Positions 27,157-37,634 of a DNA stretch of 64,000 bases are shown in pieces (the stretch's first letter is position 1; every line of letters starts with the position of its first letter). The notes below the pieces were generated by a model. The model did no database searches. It was not told where the DNA came from and worked only from the letters and a program-made list of their open reading frames with translations. Made by a program: the position numbers and the translations under genes. The stretch lies in contig NZ_ALAB01000021.1 in the NCBI RefSeq assembly GCF_000280055.1, positions 62,001-126,000 of the forward strand, given 5' to 3'. This DNA is from Alishewanella aestuarii B11 (GTDB lineage: Bacteria; Pseudomonadota; Gammaproteobacteria; Enterobacterales; Alteromonadaceae).

Positions 27157-28092
27157 TCAGCGATAGCGCTTTTGCGCTTTGCGTTTGCGCTCGGCTTCGC
27201 GTTCGGCTTTCTCTGCCGACTTTGCCGCTTCTTCGGCCTTGGCGTCAATCAGCTCCTGACTCACCATCTCCGGTGTTTCCAGCGTAATGGGGCCAAGGTT
27301 GCCGGCTCGCAGCTCCGTAATCAGGATAGCACCGGCTTTTTCTAAATCGACCACGCCGCCTTTACGCATGGCACCGCGGCGCATGCCGATCGCATCCAGC
27401 AGCGCCAAATCGTTCTCTGGCTGCTCCGTCAGTCCGAAACGTGTCATCACTGCTGACGGATAGGCTTGCAGCAGATAGTCGGCGGCAAAGAGCGCGATAT
27501 CGGCATAATCAAAAACCGTGTCTTTGATGGCGCCGGTCACCGCCAGCCGGTAACCGCAGGTCGTCGGGCTAAGTTTGGGCCATAAAAAGCCCGGCGTGTC
27601 GGTTAAGATCACGTTATTTTCCAGCTTGATCCTTTGCTGTGCCTTGGTCACGCCGGCTTCGTTACCGGTTTTGGCGATAGTACGCCCCGCCAGGGTATTG
27701 ATCAGCGTGGATTTGCCGACATTGGGGATACCCATAATCATCGCCCGGGCGGCACGCACTTCCAGATTACGTTCCGGCAGCATGCTATTGCAAAGCTCCA
27801 GCAGGGCTTTGATTTGTTCCGGTTGCTGTTGGCTGATCGGGATGGCGCGGACATTTTTTTGCTCGGCAAAATAGTCAACCCAGCGCGCGGTGAGGGCAGG
27901 ATCGGCCAGATCGGCTTTGTTTAATACCTTGATACAGGGGGTATCTTTGCGCAGTTGCGGCACCAGTGGATTCTCGCTGGAAAAGGGGATCCGCGCATCC
28001 AGCATTTCGATAATAATATCGACCTGTGGCATCACCTCGGCGATTTCTTTGCGGGCCTTGTGCATATGGCCCGGAAACCAGTTAATTGACAT
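27157..28092 (-). CDS. ylqF: Ribosome biogenesis GTPase YlqF/RbgA family
   Basis: A 311-aa circularly permuted GTPase that assists large-subunit assembly in characterised relatives. The N-terminal signature INWFPGHMHKA is followed by G4 (NKAD, about 58), then G1 (GIPNVGKST, about 120-128) and G3 (DTPG), the permuted order that defines the family. The C-terminus is a basic, Ala/Glu-rich tail of about 35 residues likely to contact rRNA. It lies 18 bp downstream of the DUF3087 gene on the same strand and may share its transcript. Confidence 0.93.
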   Translation of the reverse strand: MSINWFPGHMHKARKEIAEVMPQVDIIIEMLDARIPFSSENPLVPQLRKDTPCIKVLNKADLADPALTARWVDYFAEQKNVRAIPISQQQPEQIKALLELCNSMLPERNLEVRAARAMIMGIPNVGKSTLINTLAGRTIAKTGNEAGVTKAQQRIKLENNVILTDTPGFLWPKLSPTTCGYRLAVTGAIKDTVFDYADIALFAADYLLQAYPSAVMTRFGLTEQPENDLALLDAIGMRRGAMRKGGVVDLEKAGAILITELRAGNLGPITLETPEMVSQELIDAKAEEAAKSAEKAEREAERKRKAQKRYR

Positions 28093-28110
28093 GAGGTATC
28101 CTGTATAAGG

Positions 28111-28617
28111 TTAAAATTGGTCCAGCAGTTCGCGCCGGTAATCTGCTGGGTCCAGCTTAAGTCCCAGTTCGGCTATCTGCTGTTGTAATTGATTAGCGGC
28201 CAGATTTAGCTCTGACATCATCAGCGTATTATCGTCGAGTTGCCAGATCAGCCTGGAGCCGGCATAGCTGTATGCCAGTATCAGCAGTGCGCTTGGGTTA
28301 TGCTGTTCGGCCGCCGCCTGGATTGCCCGCAGCTTGCGCTGAATTAAATTCAGCTCGTGTTTCAGATCCCAGATATAGGCGACTTCGCTAAAGTAGGGGT
28401 GGCGCTTTAGTTTTTTTAAAGCGCTGCCAACCAGGATACAGCCGATAACGACCCCGGCGAAGTTTAGCCAGAAATTAGAGCCGCTGCCGTCCGATAGCAG
28501 GCTGATCAACAGCGTCGAACTGGCAAGGCTGACAATCAGCAGCGCCAGTATACTTAACACCGTAATCCGGTTCAGACGTTTACGGTATAGCGCTTTATCA
28601 ATCACTTTTAGTTGCAT
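28111..28617 (-). CDS. DUF3087 family membrane protein
   Basis: A 168-aa protein with two N-terminal helices (about 18-42 and 48-66) and a helical cytoplasmic region. The pattern YRKRLNR near the start, FWLNFAGVVIGC in the second helix and a helical tail ending in DPADYRRELL fits the DUF3087 family, which has no assigned function. It lies 12 bp downstream of csiV and 18 bp upstream of ylqF in the same direction. The mfd-csiV-DUF3087-ylqF series is therefore probably one operon. Confidence 0.7.
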   Translation of the reverse strand: MQLKVIDKALYRKRLNRITVLSILALLIVSLASSTLLISLLSDGSGSNFWLNFAGVVIGCILVGSALKKLKRHPYFSEVAYIWDLKHELNLIQRKLRAIQAAAEQHNPSALLILAYSYAGSRLIWQLDDNTLMMSELNLAANQLQQQIAELGLKLDPADYRRELLDQF

Positions 28618-28629
28618 AATGTTCCTAGA

Positions 28630-29676
28630 CTACTCGATGATGCTGGCATCAGAGCGTGCCGTCGCCGGATCAAAACGGCGGATCTGTAAAATAATGCCCA
28701 GTTTAGGATGATCCAGATAATGGATTTCGCCACTGATTAAGCGCCGGCTTTGTTTTACGTTAATGCTTTGCAGGCTGTTAGCCTGAGGGCGGCGCAGGTT
28801 AAAGTCGGTATTTACAAACAGATAACGATCCAGATGTAAGCGAAACAGGCCATCCAGCTGCCAGACCTGAGACGGTAAATTAGCTGCGCTTTGCTCCAGC
28901 CGCCGCTGTTCGTCTGTGCTGCTTTCCGGCTGGGTCAGCGCCACTCCGGCCGCCAGTTGTTGCCGTCGGCTGGCGATCTGGGCCAGTAAATCGGCTTCCT
29001 GCTGCTCTTCCGTGGCAAACGCCAGATTGCTGTCCACTTCACTCGTCAGCGGCTGGCCCCAGTAATCAAATTGCTGGCTAAAGTTTTTGCCGGCAAACCA
29101 ACGGCTGGGGATCGCCCGGCGCTCTGTTACCGGTGCCTGACGCCACACCGTATGCAGTAATATCTGATGCTGGCGCTGCCGTCTTAAGCGGTTAACCACC
29201 TCATTAAGCTGAAAGGCGTTTTCGTCAGCCAGATAGGGCACCGGCTGATGCAGGCCTTCGCCAAAGATCCGTACCGGCAGTTGTTGCGGCCAGTATTGAT
29301 GTGGGGTGGCTTGTTCCAGCGCAGCAGCCAACAAGGCATCAGTATTGTCACTCGCAAGCGGCGTCTGTTCTGTCGGTTGCGGCGTACACTCTGCTGCTGG
29401 TTCAGCTTCGCCCGGGATAGCTAAGCCGGCCGCATCGACAGCGTCTGACGTTTGACATTCAGGATCTACCGGCAGCGGGATAAAAAATTGATCTGTCAGT
29501 AAATCGATATGCCGCCCCAGTCTGATTGGGGTGACTTGGGTAGGGAAATGTTCTTTCAGCGCACTGTCGCCGGTGCGTTCAAAAATAATCATTTCTACCT
29601 CAAACCAGCGTTCGTTGGCTTGCAGTGTCAGGGCGTTGACGAGTAAACAACTGCCAAGTAACAGCCGAAATTTCAT
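28630..29676 (-). CDS. csiV: Peptidoglycan-binding protein CsiV
   Basis: A 348-aa secreted protein with a signal peptide (about 1-20, cleavage after LQA). The mature N-terminus RWFEVEMIIFER is diagnostic of the CsiV family. In Vibrio cholerae CsiV binds peptidoglycan and is needed for PBP1A/LpoA function. The C-terminal part (YLFVNTDFNLR, GEIHYLDHPKLGIILQIRR) is also family-typical, with a Gln/Glu-rich variable middle. The start codon overlaps the mfd stop (TAATG), so translation is coupled. The same mfd-csiV neighbourhood is seen in Shewanella and Vibrio relatives. Confidence 0.88.
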   Translation of the reverse strand: MKFRLLLGSCLLVNALTLQANERWFEVEMIIFERTGDSALKEHFPTQVTPIRLGRHIDLLTDQFFIPLPVDPECQTSDAVDAAGLAIPGEAEPAAECTPQPTEQTPLASDNTDALLAAALEQATPHQYWPQQLPVRIFGEGLHQPVPYLADENAFQLNEVVNRLRRQRQHQILLHTVWRQAPVTERRAIPSRWFAGKNFSQQFDYWGQPLTSEVDSNLAFATEEQQEADLLAQIASRRQQLAAGVALTQPESSTDEQRRLEQSAANLPSQVWQLDGLFRLHLDRYLFVNTDFNLRRPQANSLQSINVKQSRRLISGEIHYLDHPKLGIILQIRRFDPATARSDASIIE

Positions 29677-32600
29677 TAATGTCCCACCTTATGTTTGGCC
29701 AGTTCGGCCAGCATATTACTGATAAGTTGTAACCGATCTTTGTAGTCCGCTGCGGCAATAGTAAAACGCAGCTTTTGGCCCTGTTCCAGCTTGAAGATCC
29801 GCGACTGAGTCTGGATCAGCTGAATAATATAGGCCGGACTCACCAAAGTCCGCTCGGCGAATTCTAGCACACCACCCTTGGCATTGGCTTCAATCCGTTT
29901 AATGCCTAGCTCCTGTGCTAACAATTTAAACTGACTGAGCTGTACCAGGTGTTTGGCCGCGTCCGGTAATAATCCAAAGCGGTCGATTAATTCCACCTGA
30001 ACCTCATCCAGTTCCTGCTCATTGCGCACGCTGGCCAGCTTTTTATAGAACGACAAGCGTAAATTGACATCTGGAATATAACTATCAGGTAATAGCGCCG
30101 GGATCTTTAAATCAATTTCTGTTTGCTGACTAAGCAGGCTATCTAAACTGGGTTCACGGCCGGCTTTTAAAGCGTGCACGGCTTCTTCCAGCATTTCCAT
30201 ATAGAGCGTAAAGCCAACCGCTTCAATCTGACCGCTTTGCTCGTCGCCCAGCAGTTCACCAGCCCCGCGGATCTCCAGGTCGTGGGTAGCCAGCGCAAAG
30301 CCAGCGCCGAGATCTTCGAGGCTGGCAATAGCCTCCAGCCGCTTCTCCGCGTCCTTGGTTAAACGCTTCGGTGGCGGCGTTAACAGATAGGCATAGGCCT
30401 GATGGTGCGAGCGACCGACCCGGCCCCGTAACTGGTGCAGTTGCGCCAGGCCAAAGTTATCGGCGCGGTTAATAATAATGGTATTGGCAGTGGGGACATC
30501 GATACCGGTTTCAATAATGGTCGAACACAGCAGCAGGTTATAACGCTGATGATAGAAATCGGCCATAATCTGCTCCAGTTCGCGTTCGCGCAGTTGGCCA
30601 TGGGCAATCGCGATATTGGCTTCCGGTACCAGCTCCAGCAAATCGCTGGCCATTTTCTCAATGCTGGCAACATCGTTATGCAGAAAGTACACCTGACCCC
30701 CGCGCAGGATCTCCCGCATAATGGCTTCGCGTAACAGACCATTTTCGAACTCGCGGACAAAGGTTTTCACTGCCAGCCGTCGGGCTGGCGGTGTGGCGAT
30801 AATGGAGAGGTCGCGCATGCCAGACATTGACATATTCAGGGTGCGCGGAATAGGGGTGGCGGTCAGCGTCAGGATATCGATATTGGCACGCAGCACCTTG
30901 ATCTTTTCTTTTTGCCGCACACCAAAGCGGTGTTCTTCGTCGACAATCAGTAACCCCAGATCGGCAAACTTAATATCGTTTTGCAGCAATTTATGGGTAC
31001 CAATCAGGATATCAACCTTGCCTTGAGTCAGATCGTCAAGGATCGCCTTTTGCGCTTTAGGGCTAACAAAACGCGACAGCACTTCAACCCGTACCGGCCA
31101 GTTGGCAAAACGGTCTTTAAAGTTTTCAAAATGTTGTTGTGCCAATAGCGTGGTGGGCACCAGTAGCGCGACCTGTTTACCATCGTTAACTGCCACAAAG
31201 GCGGCGCGCATCGCCACCTCGGTTTTACCAAAGCCGACATCACCGCACACCAGCCGGTCCATCGGTTGTGGTTGCTGCATATCGTTTAGTACCGCATTAA
31301 TCGCATCTAACTGGTCGGCCGTTTCTTCAAACGGGAAGCTGTCGGCAAAAGCCGCGTATTGCTGTTGATCCAGTTTAAACGCATAGCCCTGGTGCGCCGC
31401 ACGCTGGGCATAGATATCCAGCAATTCTGCCGCGACATCACGCACCTTTTCGGCAGCTTTTTTACGGGCTTTCTCCCAGGTATCGTTACCGAGTTTGTGT
31501 AGCGGTGCATGCTCGGCATCGCTACCGGAATAGCGACTTAATAAATGTAACGAGGTCACCGGCACATAGAGCTTGCTGCCACCGGCATATTCAATGGTAA
31601 CAAACTCAGCGCTTATGCCGGCGGCGTCTAATACCTGTAAACCCTGATAACGGCCAATACCATGTTGTAAATGCACAACCGGCTGACCAAGGCTCAGCTC
31701 TGCCAGATTACGGATAATGGTATCGGAAGAGATTTGTTGGCTTTGCTTGCGGCGTCGGCGTTGGCTGATTTTCTGGCCGAACAATTCATTCTCGCTGATC
31801 AGGGCCAGCGGCTTATCCAGCTGCAGCAGGGCGCCTTGCTCCAAATTACCAACCATTACCCCCAAATCATCTTCGGCCTGCCAAAAGGCCGTAAGGCTGG
31901 GGTATTCGCGCAAGTGCACTGCTGCTTTGTGCAATAGTTGCAGTAAACTCTCGCGCCGGCCTTCACTTTCCACCAGGAACAGCGCCCGGCCTTGCTGCTG
32001 TTTTAGCGTGACTAAAAAACTGAGTAAGGCTTCCAGTGGCTGTTTCAATTGATGATTAATATTTAGTGCCGGCAGCTCCGCCACGGGTAAGTTGTGCATG
32101 CCAGCTTTGGCGGGGAGCGCAGCCCGACTCAGTTTAGCCCGGGGTAAGTCTTTTAACAGTGCGAACAGTTCATCGACCGCCAGATAGAGTTCTGCTGGAG
32201 GCAAAATGGGCCTTAGCAGATCGATAGCTCTATCCTGATAGCGGCGTTTTAGTTCAGTCCAGAACTGCTGGGCGCTATGTTCTATGTCACCACAAATCAA
32301 TACCCGGCTATCGGCCGGCAGATAGGAAAATAAGCTACTGGTACTTTCGGCAAACAAGGGTAAATAGTACTCGATACCGGCCGGCAAAATGCCCTGGCTC
32401 ACCTGTTGATACAACGATTCTTTTTCGTTGCGGGCGGCAAAGCGCTCGCGGTATTTTAGCCGGAAACGCTCGATGGCGGCTTTATCGGTCGGAAATTCAT
32501 GCGCCGGTAGCAGCGCGATCTGTGGCACCTTATCTAAGCTGCGCTGGGTGTCCGGATCGAAGGTGCGAATGGCATCAACTGCATCGTCAAAAAAATCAAT

Positions 32601-33152
32601 CCGATAAGGCGTAGTGGCGCCCATCGGGTATAAGTCCAGCAGGGAGCCGCGCACCGAAAATTCGCCGTGTTCCATAACCTGTTCAACATGGCGGTAGCCC
32701 ACGGCAGTGAGCTGCTGTTTTAAGGCTGTCAGATCGGTTTGCTGCTGTTCGCGGATTAAAAAGCTGTGTTGCTCCAAATGTTCACGCCCGGCAATCCTAA
32801 GCAGTAAGGTGCTAACCGGTACTATGACTAAAGCGTGCTTTAAGCGCGGTAACCGATAGAGGGTTTCCAGTCGCTGCGAAATAATATCCTGATGCGGTGA
32901 GAACACATCATAGGGCAGGGTTTCCCAATCCGGTAAGGTCAGTAACGGGCACTGGCTTGGTTGCAAAAACACCGCCAGCTCCTGCTCCAGACGCAGGGCA
33001 GCAGGGGTGTCTTGCACGATAAGTAGCGTAACCCCGGGCTGTTGTTGCAATAATTCGCTGATAAAAAGAGGTAGGGCGGCGCCCGTTAACTGGCCCAGGC
33101 TTTGCGGTTCGCTGGCGTTGACCAGGGCAGGAATAGTCGAAAAAAGCTGCAT
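29676..33152 (-). CDS. mfd: Transcription-repair coupling factor Mfd
   Basis: A DNA translocase that removes RNA polymerase stalled at lesions and recruits UvrA. It is 1158 aa (E. coli 1148). It has an N-terminal UvrB-like module (LPDWETLPYD near 75), the CarD-like RNA-polymerase interaction domain near 480-545, and a RecG-like helicase core. The core carries Walker A GDVGFGKTE near 635, DEEHRFG, LTATPIPRTL and the QLRGRVGRS motif. The C-terminal TRCF domain is intact. First gene of a likely operon with csiV. Confidence 0.98.
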   Translation of the reverse strand: MQLFSTIPALVNASEPQSLGQLTGAALPLFISELLQQQPGVTLLIVQDTPAALRLEQELAVFLQPSQCPLLTLPDWETLPYDVFSPHQDIISQRLETLYRLPRLKHALVIVPVSTLLLRIAGREHLEQHSFLIREQQQTDLTALKQQLTAVGYRHVEQVMEHGEFSVRGSLLDLYPMGATTPYRIDFFDDAVDAIRTFDPDTQRSLDKVPQIALLPAHEFPTDKAAIERFRLKYRERFAARNEKESLYQQVSQGILPAGIEYYLPLFAESTSSLFSYLPADSRVLICGDIEHSAQQFWTELKRRYQDRAIDLLRPILPPAELYLAVDELFALLKDLPRAKLSRAALPAKAGMHNLPVAELPALNINHQLKQPLEALLSFLVTLKQQQGRALFLVESEGRRESLLQLLHKAAVHLREYPSLTAFWQAEDDLGVMVGNLEQGALLQLDKPLALISENELFGQKISQRRRRKQSQQISSDTIIRNLAELSLGQPVVHLQHGIGRYQGLQVLDAAGISAEFVTIEYAGGSKLYVPVTSLHLLSRYSGSDAEHAPLHKLGNDTWEKARKKAAEKVRDVAAELLDIYAQRAAHQGYAFKLDQQQYAAFADSFPFEETADQLDAINAVLNDMQQPQPMDRLVCGDVGFGKTEVAMRAAFVAVNDGKQVALLVPTTLLAQQHFENFKDRFANWPVRVEVLSRFVSPKAQKAILDDLTQGKVDILIGTHKLLQNDIKFADLGLLIVDEEHRFGVRQKEKIKVLRANIDILTLTATPIPRTLNMSMSGMRDLSIIATPPARRLAVKTFVREFENGLLREAIMREILRGGQVYFLHNDVASIEKMASDLLELVPEANIAIAHGQLRERELEQIMADFYHQRYNLLLCSTIIETGIDVPTANTIIINRADNFGLAQLHQLRGRVGRSHHQAYAYLLTPPPKRLTKDAEKRLEAIASLEDLGAGFALATHDLEIRGAGELLGDEQSGQIEAVGFTLYMEMLEEAVHALKAGREPSLDSLLSQQTEIDLKIPALLPDSYIPDVNLRLSFYKKLASVRNEQELDEVQVELIDRFGLLPDAAKHLVQLSQFKLLAQELGIKRIEANAKGGVLEFAERTLVSPAYIIQLIQTQSRIFKLEQGQKLRFTIAAADYKDRLQLISNMLAELAKHKVGH

Positions 33153-33261
33153 CTGAAGTTTAAACCTGTTATTTCTTAAAAACGGGGCGGGTCGCGGCTA
33201 TTGCCAAATCACGAGCCCCGGCTTGCCGGTTGCTTGCTTACGTTAAGCGCTTGGGTTTCGT

Positions 33262-33840
33262 TCAACGCTCGGCGGCTTTTTGTTTCAGTTGCCGGGCTTG
33301 TTGTTGCAAACTGGCGCGAACCAGCAGTTCGCGGTCTTCGTCCCGGATCCGCATAAACACAACCTGAGTCAGATAGCCGTTTGCATCAGGCTCGCAACTT
33401 AGCACCTGCCCATAGCAGAACACAGCACCGGCATTGTCGGCCAAAAACAGTTTGATCTCCAGCACCGACAGCGGCACTAGTGCTTCCCGTGCCAAAAAGG
33501 TCAGGCCGGCACCACCATAGCTTAGCGTCTGGTAGCGATACTCAGCCAGATCCTGTTGCCGCAGCACATAATGTAACAGCAGATCGAGCTTATGCGCCTG
33601 CTGCTGCAGATAGTGCGCCAGCTCTTCTGCCAGTTCGCCCAGTCGCTGCAAGGAGCGCAGGGCGCTGATATTTAGCTGCCCGATATTACCGGCTAACAAA
33701 AACGGCTCCGGAATTGCCGCCTGAAATTGTGTTTCATCCGGCAGTGGACTGTGCGTCGGTTGGATATTGATGGCGATGGCGTGTTCCACTTTAAAAAACT
33801 GCGAAAAGGCCTCGCTCAATTGCTGCAATTCGGTGTCCAT
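33262..33840 (-). CDS. Atypical PilZ-like protein
   Basis: A 192-aa cytoplasmic protein. The N-terminal half is helical. The C-terminal half resembles a PilZ beta-barrel, with SYGGAGLTFLA near residue 115 in the place of the DxSxxG motif and GQVLSCE...VVF strands after it. The upstream RxxxR c-di-GMP motif is not evident, so nucleotide binding is doubtful. The start at 33840 is chosen for its GAGGT ribosome-binding site. An upstream ATG at 33933 would extend into the lolC leader. It is divergent from lolC across 109 bp and lies 110 bp upstream of mfd on the same strand. Confidence 0.6.
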   Translation of the reverse strand: MDTELQQLSEAFSQFFKVEHAIAINIQPTHSPLPDETQFQAAIPEPFLLAGNIGQLNISALRSLQRLGELAEELAHYLQQQAHKLDLLLHYVLRQQDLAEYRYQTLSYGGAGLTFLAREALVPLSVLEIKLFLADNAGAVFCYGQVLSCEPDANGYLTQVVFMRIRDEDRELLVRASLQQQARQLKQKAAER

Positions 33841-33949
33841 GGTTGTTACCTCAGGCTGCCGCTTGTTATTGTGCCGAATAGTCTCTATCATCGGCACCAG
33901 TCTGAATGCTAATTTATCATCTAACCGGCTCAAAGTCCTGAATTATCAC

Positions 33950-35149
33950 ATGCATCTGCCAGTCAGTCTCTACATAGGGCTAAGATATAGCCAAAGCCGA
34001 AAAGGCAATGCGTTTATCTCCTTTATTACTCTGTTTTCGGTTACCGGTATTTTGCTGGGCGTCATGGCCTTGACCATTGTCAGCTCGGTGATGAATGGCT
34101 TTGAAGCCGAACTTAAAAAACGCATTCTCGGCGTTATTCCGCATATTCTGCTAAAGCCTGCCGCGCCAGACAGCGACTGGCAGCAACACTTACAACAACA
34201 GTATCCGGTACTGGACGTCAGTCGCTTGCTACAAACCGAAGCCCTGATCCAGTCACCGCGGCAAATGACAGCAGTGATGCTGCAAGGCGTCGATGTCAGC
34301 GCTATCCCGCAATTTTTACAACATTCGCTGCTACTGGGCGACTGGCAAAGCCTGGATCAGCAGCGTTACAGCATTATGTTGGGCCGCGAGCTGGCCAAGC
34401 AATTGGATGTGCACCTGGGGCAACAGATCCGGGTGTTATTGGCGCAGGGTGGCAGTTATACGCCCCTGGGCTGGATGCCGCGGCAACGGTTATTCACGGT
34501 AGCCGGTTATCTGGATACCGGCTCTGAGCTGGATAGTGTGATAGCGATTACTGCACTGGATGATCTGAGTCGGCTACTGCCGATAGAGCAGCGCGAGGTC
34601 AGCTGGCGGGTTAGCTTAGAGGAGCCTTTCCAGGCCCCGGTGCTGGCAGCGCAATTACAACAACAGGGACACTTTAGCCTGGTGCAGGACTGGCGGCAGA
34701 GTCATGGCAAATTGTTTGCTGCGGTAGCGATGGAAAAAGCCATGATGTCGCTGATGCTGCTGCTGATTGTTGCAGTAGCGGCTTTTAATATCGTGTCGGC
34801 GCTGGTGATGATGGTCACCGAAAAGCAAGCGGAAGTGGCGATCCTGAAAACCCAGGGTATGACCGATCGGGCATTGTTTACCGTCTTTGCCGTGCAAGGC
34901 TTCTTAAATGGCTTGATCGGCGCTCTGCTTGGCGTGGTGCTTGGCGTGCTGATTAGCTGGCAGCTTAATCCGTTACTGGCGTTATTTTCATTGCAGGTTG
35001 CTGGTGGGATCGAGTTACCGGTAGTGATGAAGCTATCGCAAATTCTCAGTATTTTTGCCAGTGCCCTGGGCCTGACGTTACTGGCAGTGCTGTATCCGGC
35101 CTGGCGGGCCGTTAAACTTAATCCGGCGGAAATTTTACGAGATGAATAA
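33950..35149 (+). CDS. lolC: Lipoprotein-releasing ABC permease LolC
   Basis: Inner-membrane subunit of LolCDE, which extracts outer-membrane lipoproteins for LolA. From the ATG at 33950 the protein is 399 aa, exactly the E. coli length. One helix near 20-45 is followed by the conserved SVMNGFE motif, a large periplasmic domain to about 255, and three C-terminal helices ending in the typical [16 protein letters not shown]. An upstream in-frame ATG at 33767 would overlap the PilZ gene and is rejected. The ribosome-binding site is weak. The stop overlaps lolD by 8 bp. Confidence 0.95.
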   Translation: MHLPVSLYIGLRYSQSRKGNAFISFITLFSVTGILLGVMALTIVSSVMNGFEAELKKRILGVIPHILLKPAAPDSDWQQHLQQQYPVLDVSRLLQTEALIQSPRQMTAVMLQGVDVSAIPQFLQHSLLLGDWQSLDQQRYSIMLGRELAKQLDVHLGQQIRVLLAQGGSYTPLGWMPRQRLFTVAGYLDTGSELDSVIAITALDDLSRLLPIEQREVSWRVSLEEPFQAPVLAAQLQQQGHFSLVQDWRQSHGKLFAAVAMEKAMMSLMLLLIVAVAAFNIVSALVMMVTEKQAEVAILKTQGMTDRALFTVFAVQGFLNGLIGALLGVVLGVLISWQLNPLLALFSLQVAGGIELPVVMKLSQILSIFASALGLTLLAVLYPAWRAVKLNPAEILRDE

Positions 35150-35819
35150 GGTGTTACAGGCCAGCGGGATCAGCAAAAGCTACCGTGATGGCAAGAATAT
35201 AACCCAGGTGTTACATCAGGTCGATTTGGCTGTCCCTGTGGGTAAGATGGTGGCGATTGTCGGTAGCTCAGGCTCAGGTAAAAGTACCCTGTTGCATATT
35301 CTCGGTACCCTGGATCAGGCCGATAGCGGACAGCTGACCATTGCCGGTCAGGATGTCAGCCGCTTATCGGCCAATGCCAAAGCCCGGCTCAGAAATGAAA
35401 AGCTGGGTTTTATCTACCAGTTTCATCATCTGTTGATGGACTTTACGGCGCTGGAAAATGTGGCGATGCCGCTGCGGATCCGCGGCACTGCTACGGCACA
35501 GGCAGAGCAAAAGGCTGCTACGTTATTACAGCGGGTAGGGCTGGGGCATCGGATGCAGCACAAGCCTTCTGAACTTAGTGGTGGTGAGCGGCAACGGGTG
35601 GCGATAGCCAGGGCACTGGTTAATCAGCCGGCGTTAGTGCTGGCGGATGAACCGACCGGCAATCTCGATCAACAGGCTGCCGAGTCTATCTATCAGTTAT
35701 TGCGCAGCCTGAATCAGGATTTAAAAACCAGCTTTATTGTGGTGACACACGACCGCCAGCTGGCCTCAAGGCTTGACCAGCAGTATCAAATGCACGACGG
35801 ACACCTGCAACCATGTTAA
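35142..35819 (+). CDS. lolD: Lipoprotein-releasing ABC ATPase LolD
   Basis: A 225-aa ATPase powering the LolCDE transporter. Walker [10 protein letters not shown] is at 41-49, the Q-loop FIYQFHHLL near 88, and the signature [15 protein letters not shown] near 143. Walker [13 protein letters not shown] and the H-loop THD follow. It overlaps lolC by 8 bp and lolE by 7 bp, a tightly coupled operon. Confidence 0.97.
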   Translation: MNKVLQASGISKSYRDGKNITQVLHQVDLAVPVGKMVAIVGSSGSGKSTLLHILGTLDQADSGQLTIAGQDVSRLSANAKARLRNEKLGFIYQFHHLLMDFTALENVAMPLRIRGTATAQAEQKAATLLQRVGLGHRMQHKPSELSGGERQRVAIARALVNQPALVLADEPTGNLDQQAAESIYQLLRSLNQDLKTSFIVVTHDRQLASRLDQQYQMHDGHLQPC

Positions 35820-37057
35820 GCCGCGCTCTTGTCTGGCAACTGGCCCGCCGTTACCGTTCAACCCGCCATACCAGTGGTTTTATTCGTTTTATTTCGGCGT
35901 CATCGACCCTGGGCATAGCACTGGGGGTAGCGATTCTGATCCTGGCATTATCCGTGATGAATGGTTTTGAGCAGGCACTGAAGCAGCGTCTGCTGGCGGT
36001 GATCCCGCATGTTGAGCTGGAAGCGGTGTCGAATCAACTGGATAACTGGCCCGATAAACTGCCTGCGTTAGCATCGGTACCGGGCGTGGTGGCAGTCGCC
36101 CCCTATATTAAAGCCAACGGTATGCTGCGTAAGGGTAATCAGATTAAGGCGGCACAGTTCCGTGGTATCGAGCTGGAGCTGGAGCAGCAAATCAGTGATT
36201 TTGCCGATTACCTGCAAAGTGGCAGCCTGCAAAGTCTGAACGATGAGCAACTGGTGCTGGGCAGCGGTATAGCTGAATTGCTGCAATTAGAGGTCGGAGA
36301 TAGCGTGCAGCTGATGTTGCCGCGTTTTACCGAGGATGGCCGGCTGGCCAGCTATTCCAATCGCCTGTTAACTGTAAGTGGTATTGTGCATATGGGTGGG
36401 CAGTTGGATCAGAGTCAGGTCTGGCTGTCGCTAACAGCGTTAAACAAATTTCTGGAAATGCCACCCGGCGCGGTACAGGGCTTTGCCTTCCGGCTGGACG
36501 ATATTTTTGCTGCCCAGCAGATGGCCAGAACCCTGGGCCAGGTCTCAGAAGACTATGTCTATCTGCTCGACTGGTTCCGCACTCAGGGCCATGTTTACAA
36601 CGATATCCAACTGGTGCGCGGTATTTTGTATCTGGTGTTAACCCTGGTTATCGCAGTGGCCTGTTTTAATATAGTCGCAACGCTGGTGATGGCAGTGCGG
36701 GAAAAGGAATCGGATATCGCGATCTTACTGACCATGGGCATACAGCCTGTCAGGATAATCAAAGTATTTGTGCTGCTCGGCTCTTTAAATGGCGTGGTCG
36801 GCACTCTGAGCGGCGCGCTCTGCGGTGTACTACTGGCGCTGAATATCGAACAGATTTTTTACTGGGTAACCCAGGCGCTGGGTCGCTCTTTGCTCGACCC
36901 CAGTATCTACTTTATCGATTTTATTCCGTCGCTGCTGCAGTGGCAGGATGTTGCGGTAACAGTGGCGCTGGGGCTGGGGCTGAGTACCCTGGCGACGCTT
37001 TATCCGGCTTACCGCGCCAGTTTGGTTAATCCGGCGCGGGTGCTGGGGCAGCGTTAA
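35813..37057 (+). CDS. lolE: Lipoprotein-releasing ABC permease LolE
   Basis: A 414-aa paralogue of LolC with the same architecture: a first helix near 24-48 leading into LSVMNGFE, a periplasmic domain to about 265, and three helices ending in [15 protein letters not shown]. Having separate LolC and LolE rather than a single LolF is the gammaproteobacterial arrangement. It converges with the DUF2062 gene, with only 6 bp between the stops and no visible terminator. Confidence 0.95.
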   Translation: MLSRALVWQLARRYRSTRHTSGFIRFISASSTLGIALGVAILILALSVMNGFEQALKQRLLAVIPHVELEAVSNQLDNWPDKLPALASVPGVVAVAPYIKANGMLRKGNQIKAAQFRGIELELEQQISDFADYLQSGSLQSLNDEQLVLGSGIAELLQLEVGDSVQLMLPRFTEDGRLASYSNRLLTVSGIVHMGGQLDQSQVWLSLTALNKFLEMPPGAVQGFAFRLDDIFAAQQMARTLGQVSEDYVYLLDWFRTQGHVYNDIQLVRGILYLVLTLVIAVACFNIVATLVMAVREKESDIAILLTMGIQPVRIIKVFVLLGSLNGVVGTLSGALCGVLLALNIEQIFYWVTQALGRSLLDPSIYFIDFIPSLLQWQDVAVTVALGLGLSTLATLYPAYRASLVNPARVLGQR

Positions 37058-37063
37058 TATCGG

Positions 37064-37609
37064 TTAAGGGGCATCTTCAGGGGGTTGCTGTTTATTGCGC
37101 CGCAGCAATAAACGGCTGAGTTTTTCCTTGCGGATTGAAAAACGCCACAGCCAGTCAATGGCAAAATAGCCGACGATACTGGCAGTAATCCCCATCAGCA
37201 GGCAGCCAGTTACCAGTGGCTTACCGATCGTTTGCATACTGTGCCACAGCCAGGCAAAGCTGGCTTCGAAGGCAAAGGGTTCGGCCGGCGCTGCTAATAC
37301 CACAGTGCCAACCAGATAACACAGGTACAGCATAACCGGCATCGTCAAAGGGTTAGAAACCCAGACCAGCGCCACCGACAGCGGCAGATTAACCCGCAAC
37401 GGCACCGCCATCACCGCCGAAAATACCATCTGAAATGGCAGTGGCATCCAGGCCCAGAATAAACCCACAGCAAAGGCGCCACGCGCTGAGCGGCGGTTCA
37501 GATGCCAGAGGTTGCCATCATGTAGCATGGTCCCAAACAGATTCAGGATTTTCATCTGCTTGATTTTTTCCGGCGATGGTAAATATTTCTTAATAGTTTT
37601 CTTTGGCAT
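37064..37609 (-). CDS. DUF2062 domain membrane protein
   Basis: A 181-aa protein with three to four predicted helices. The motifs RRSARGAFAVGLFWAWMPLPFQM (about 39-61) and WVSNPLTMPVMLYLCY (about 83-98) are typical of DUF2062, a family of unknown function. Basic N- and C-terminal tails flank the membrane region. Its start is only 25 bp from the divergent comEC start, so its promoter must lie within or very close to the comEC coding region. Confidence 0.88.
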   Translation of the reverse strand: MPKKTIKKYLPSPEKIKQMKILNLFGTMLHDGNLWHLNRRSARGAFAVGLFWAWMPLPFQMVFSAVMAVPLRVNLPLSVALVWVSNPLTMPVMLYLCYLVGTVVLAAPAEPFAFEASFAWLWHSMQTIGKPLVTGCLLMGITASIVGYFAIDWLWRFSIRKEKLSRLLLRRNKQQPPEDAP

Positions 37610-37634
37610 TACAACTAATTTACATAAAGAAAAA

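Noticed and set aside
33767-33949. N-terminal extension of lolC
   Set aside because: It would overlap the opposite-strand PilZ-like gene, and the 399-aa form from 33950 matches the E. coli length exactly.
37512-37634. N-terminal extension of comEC
   Set aside because: It lies inside the opposite-strand DUF2062 gene and adds no conserved sequence.
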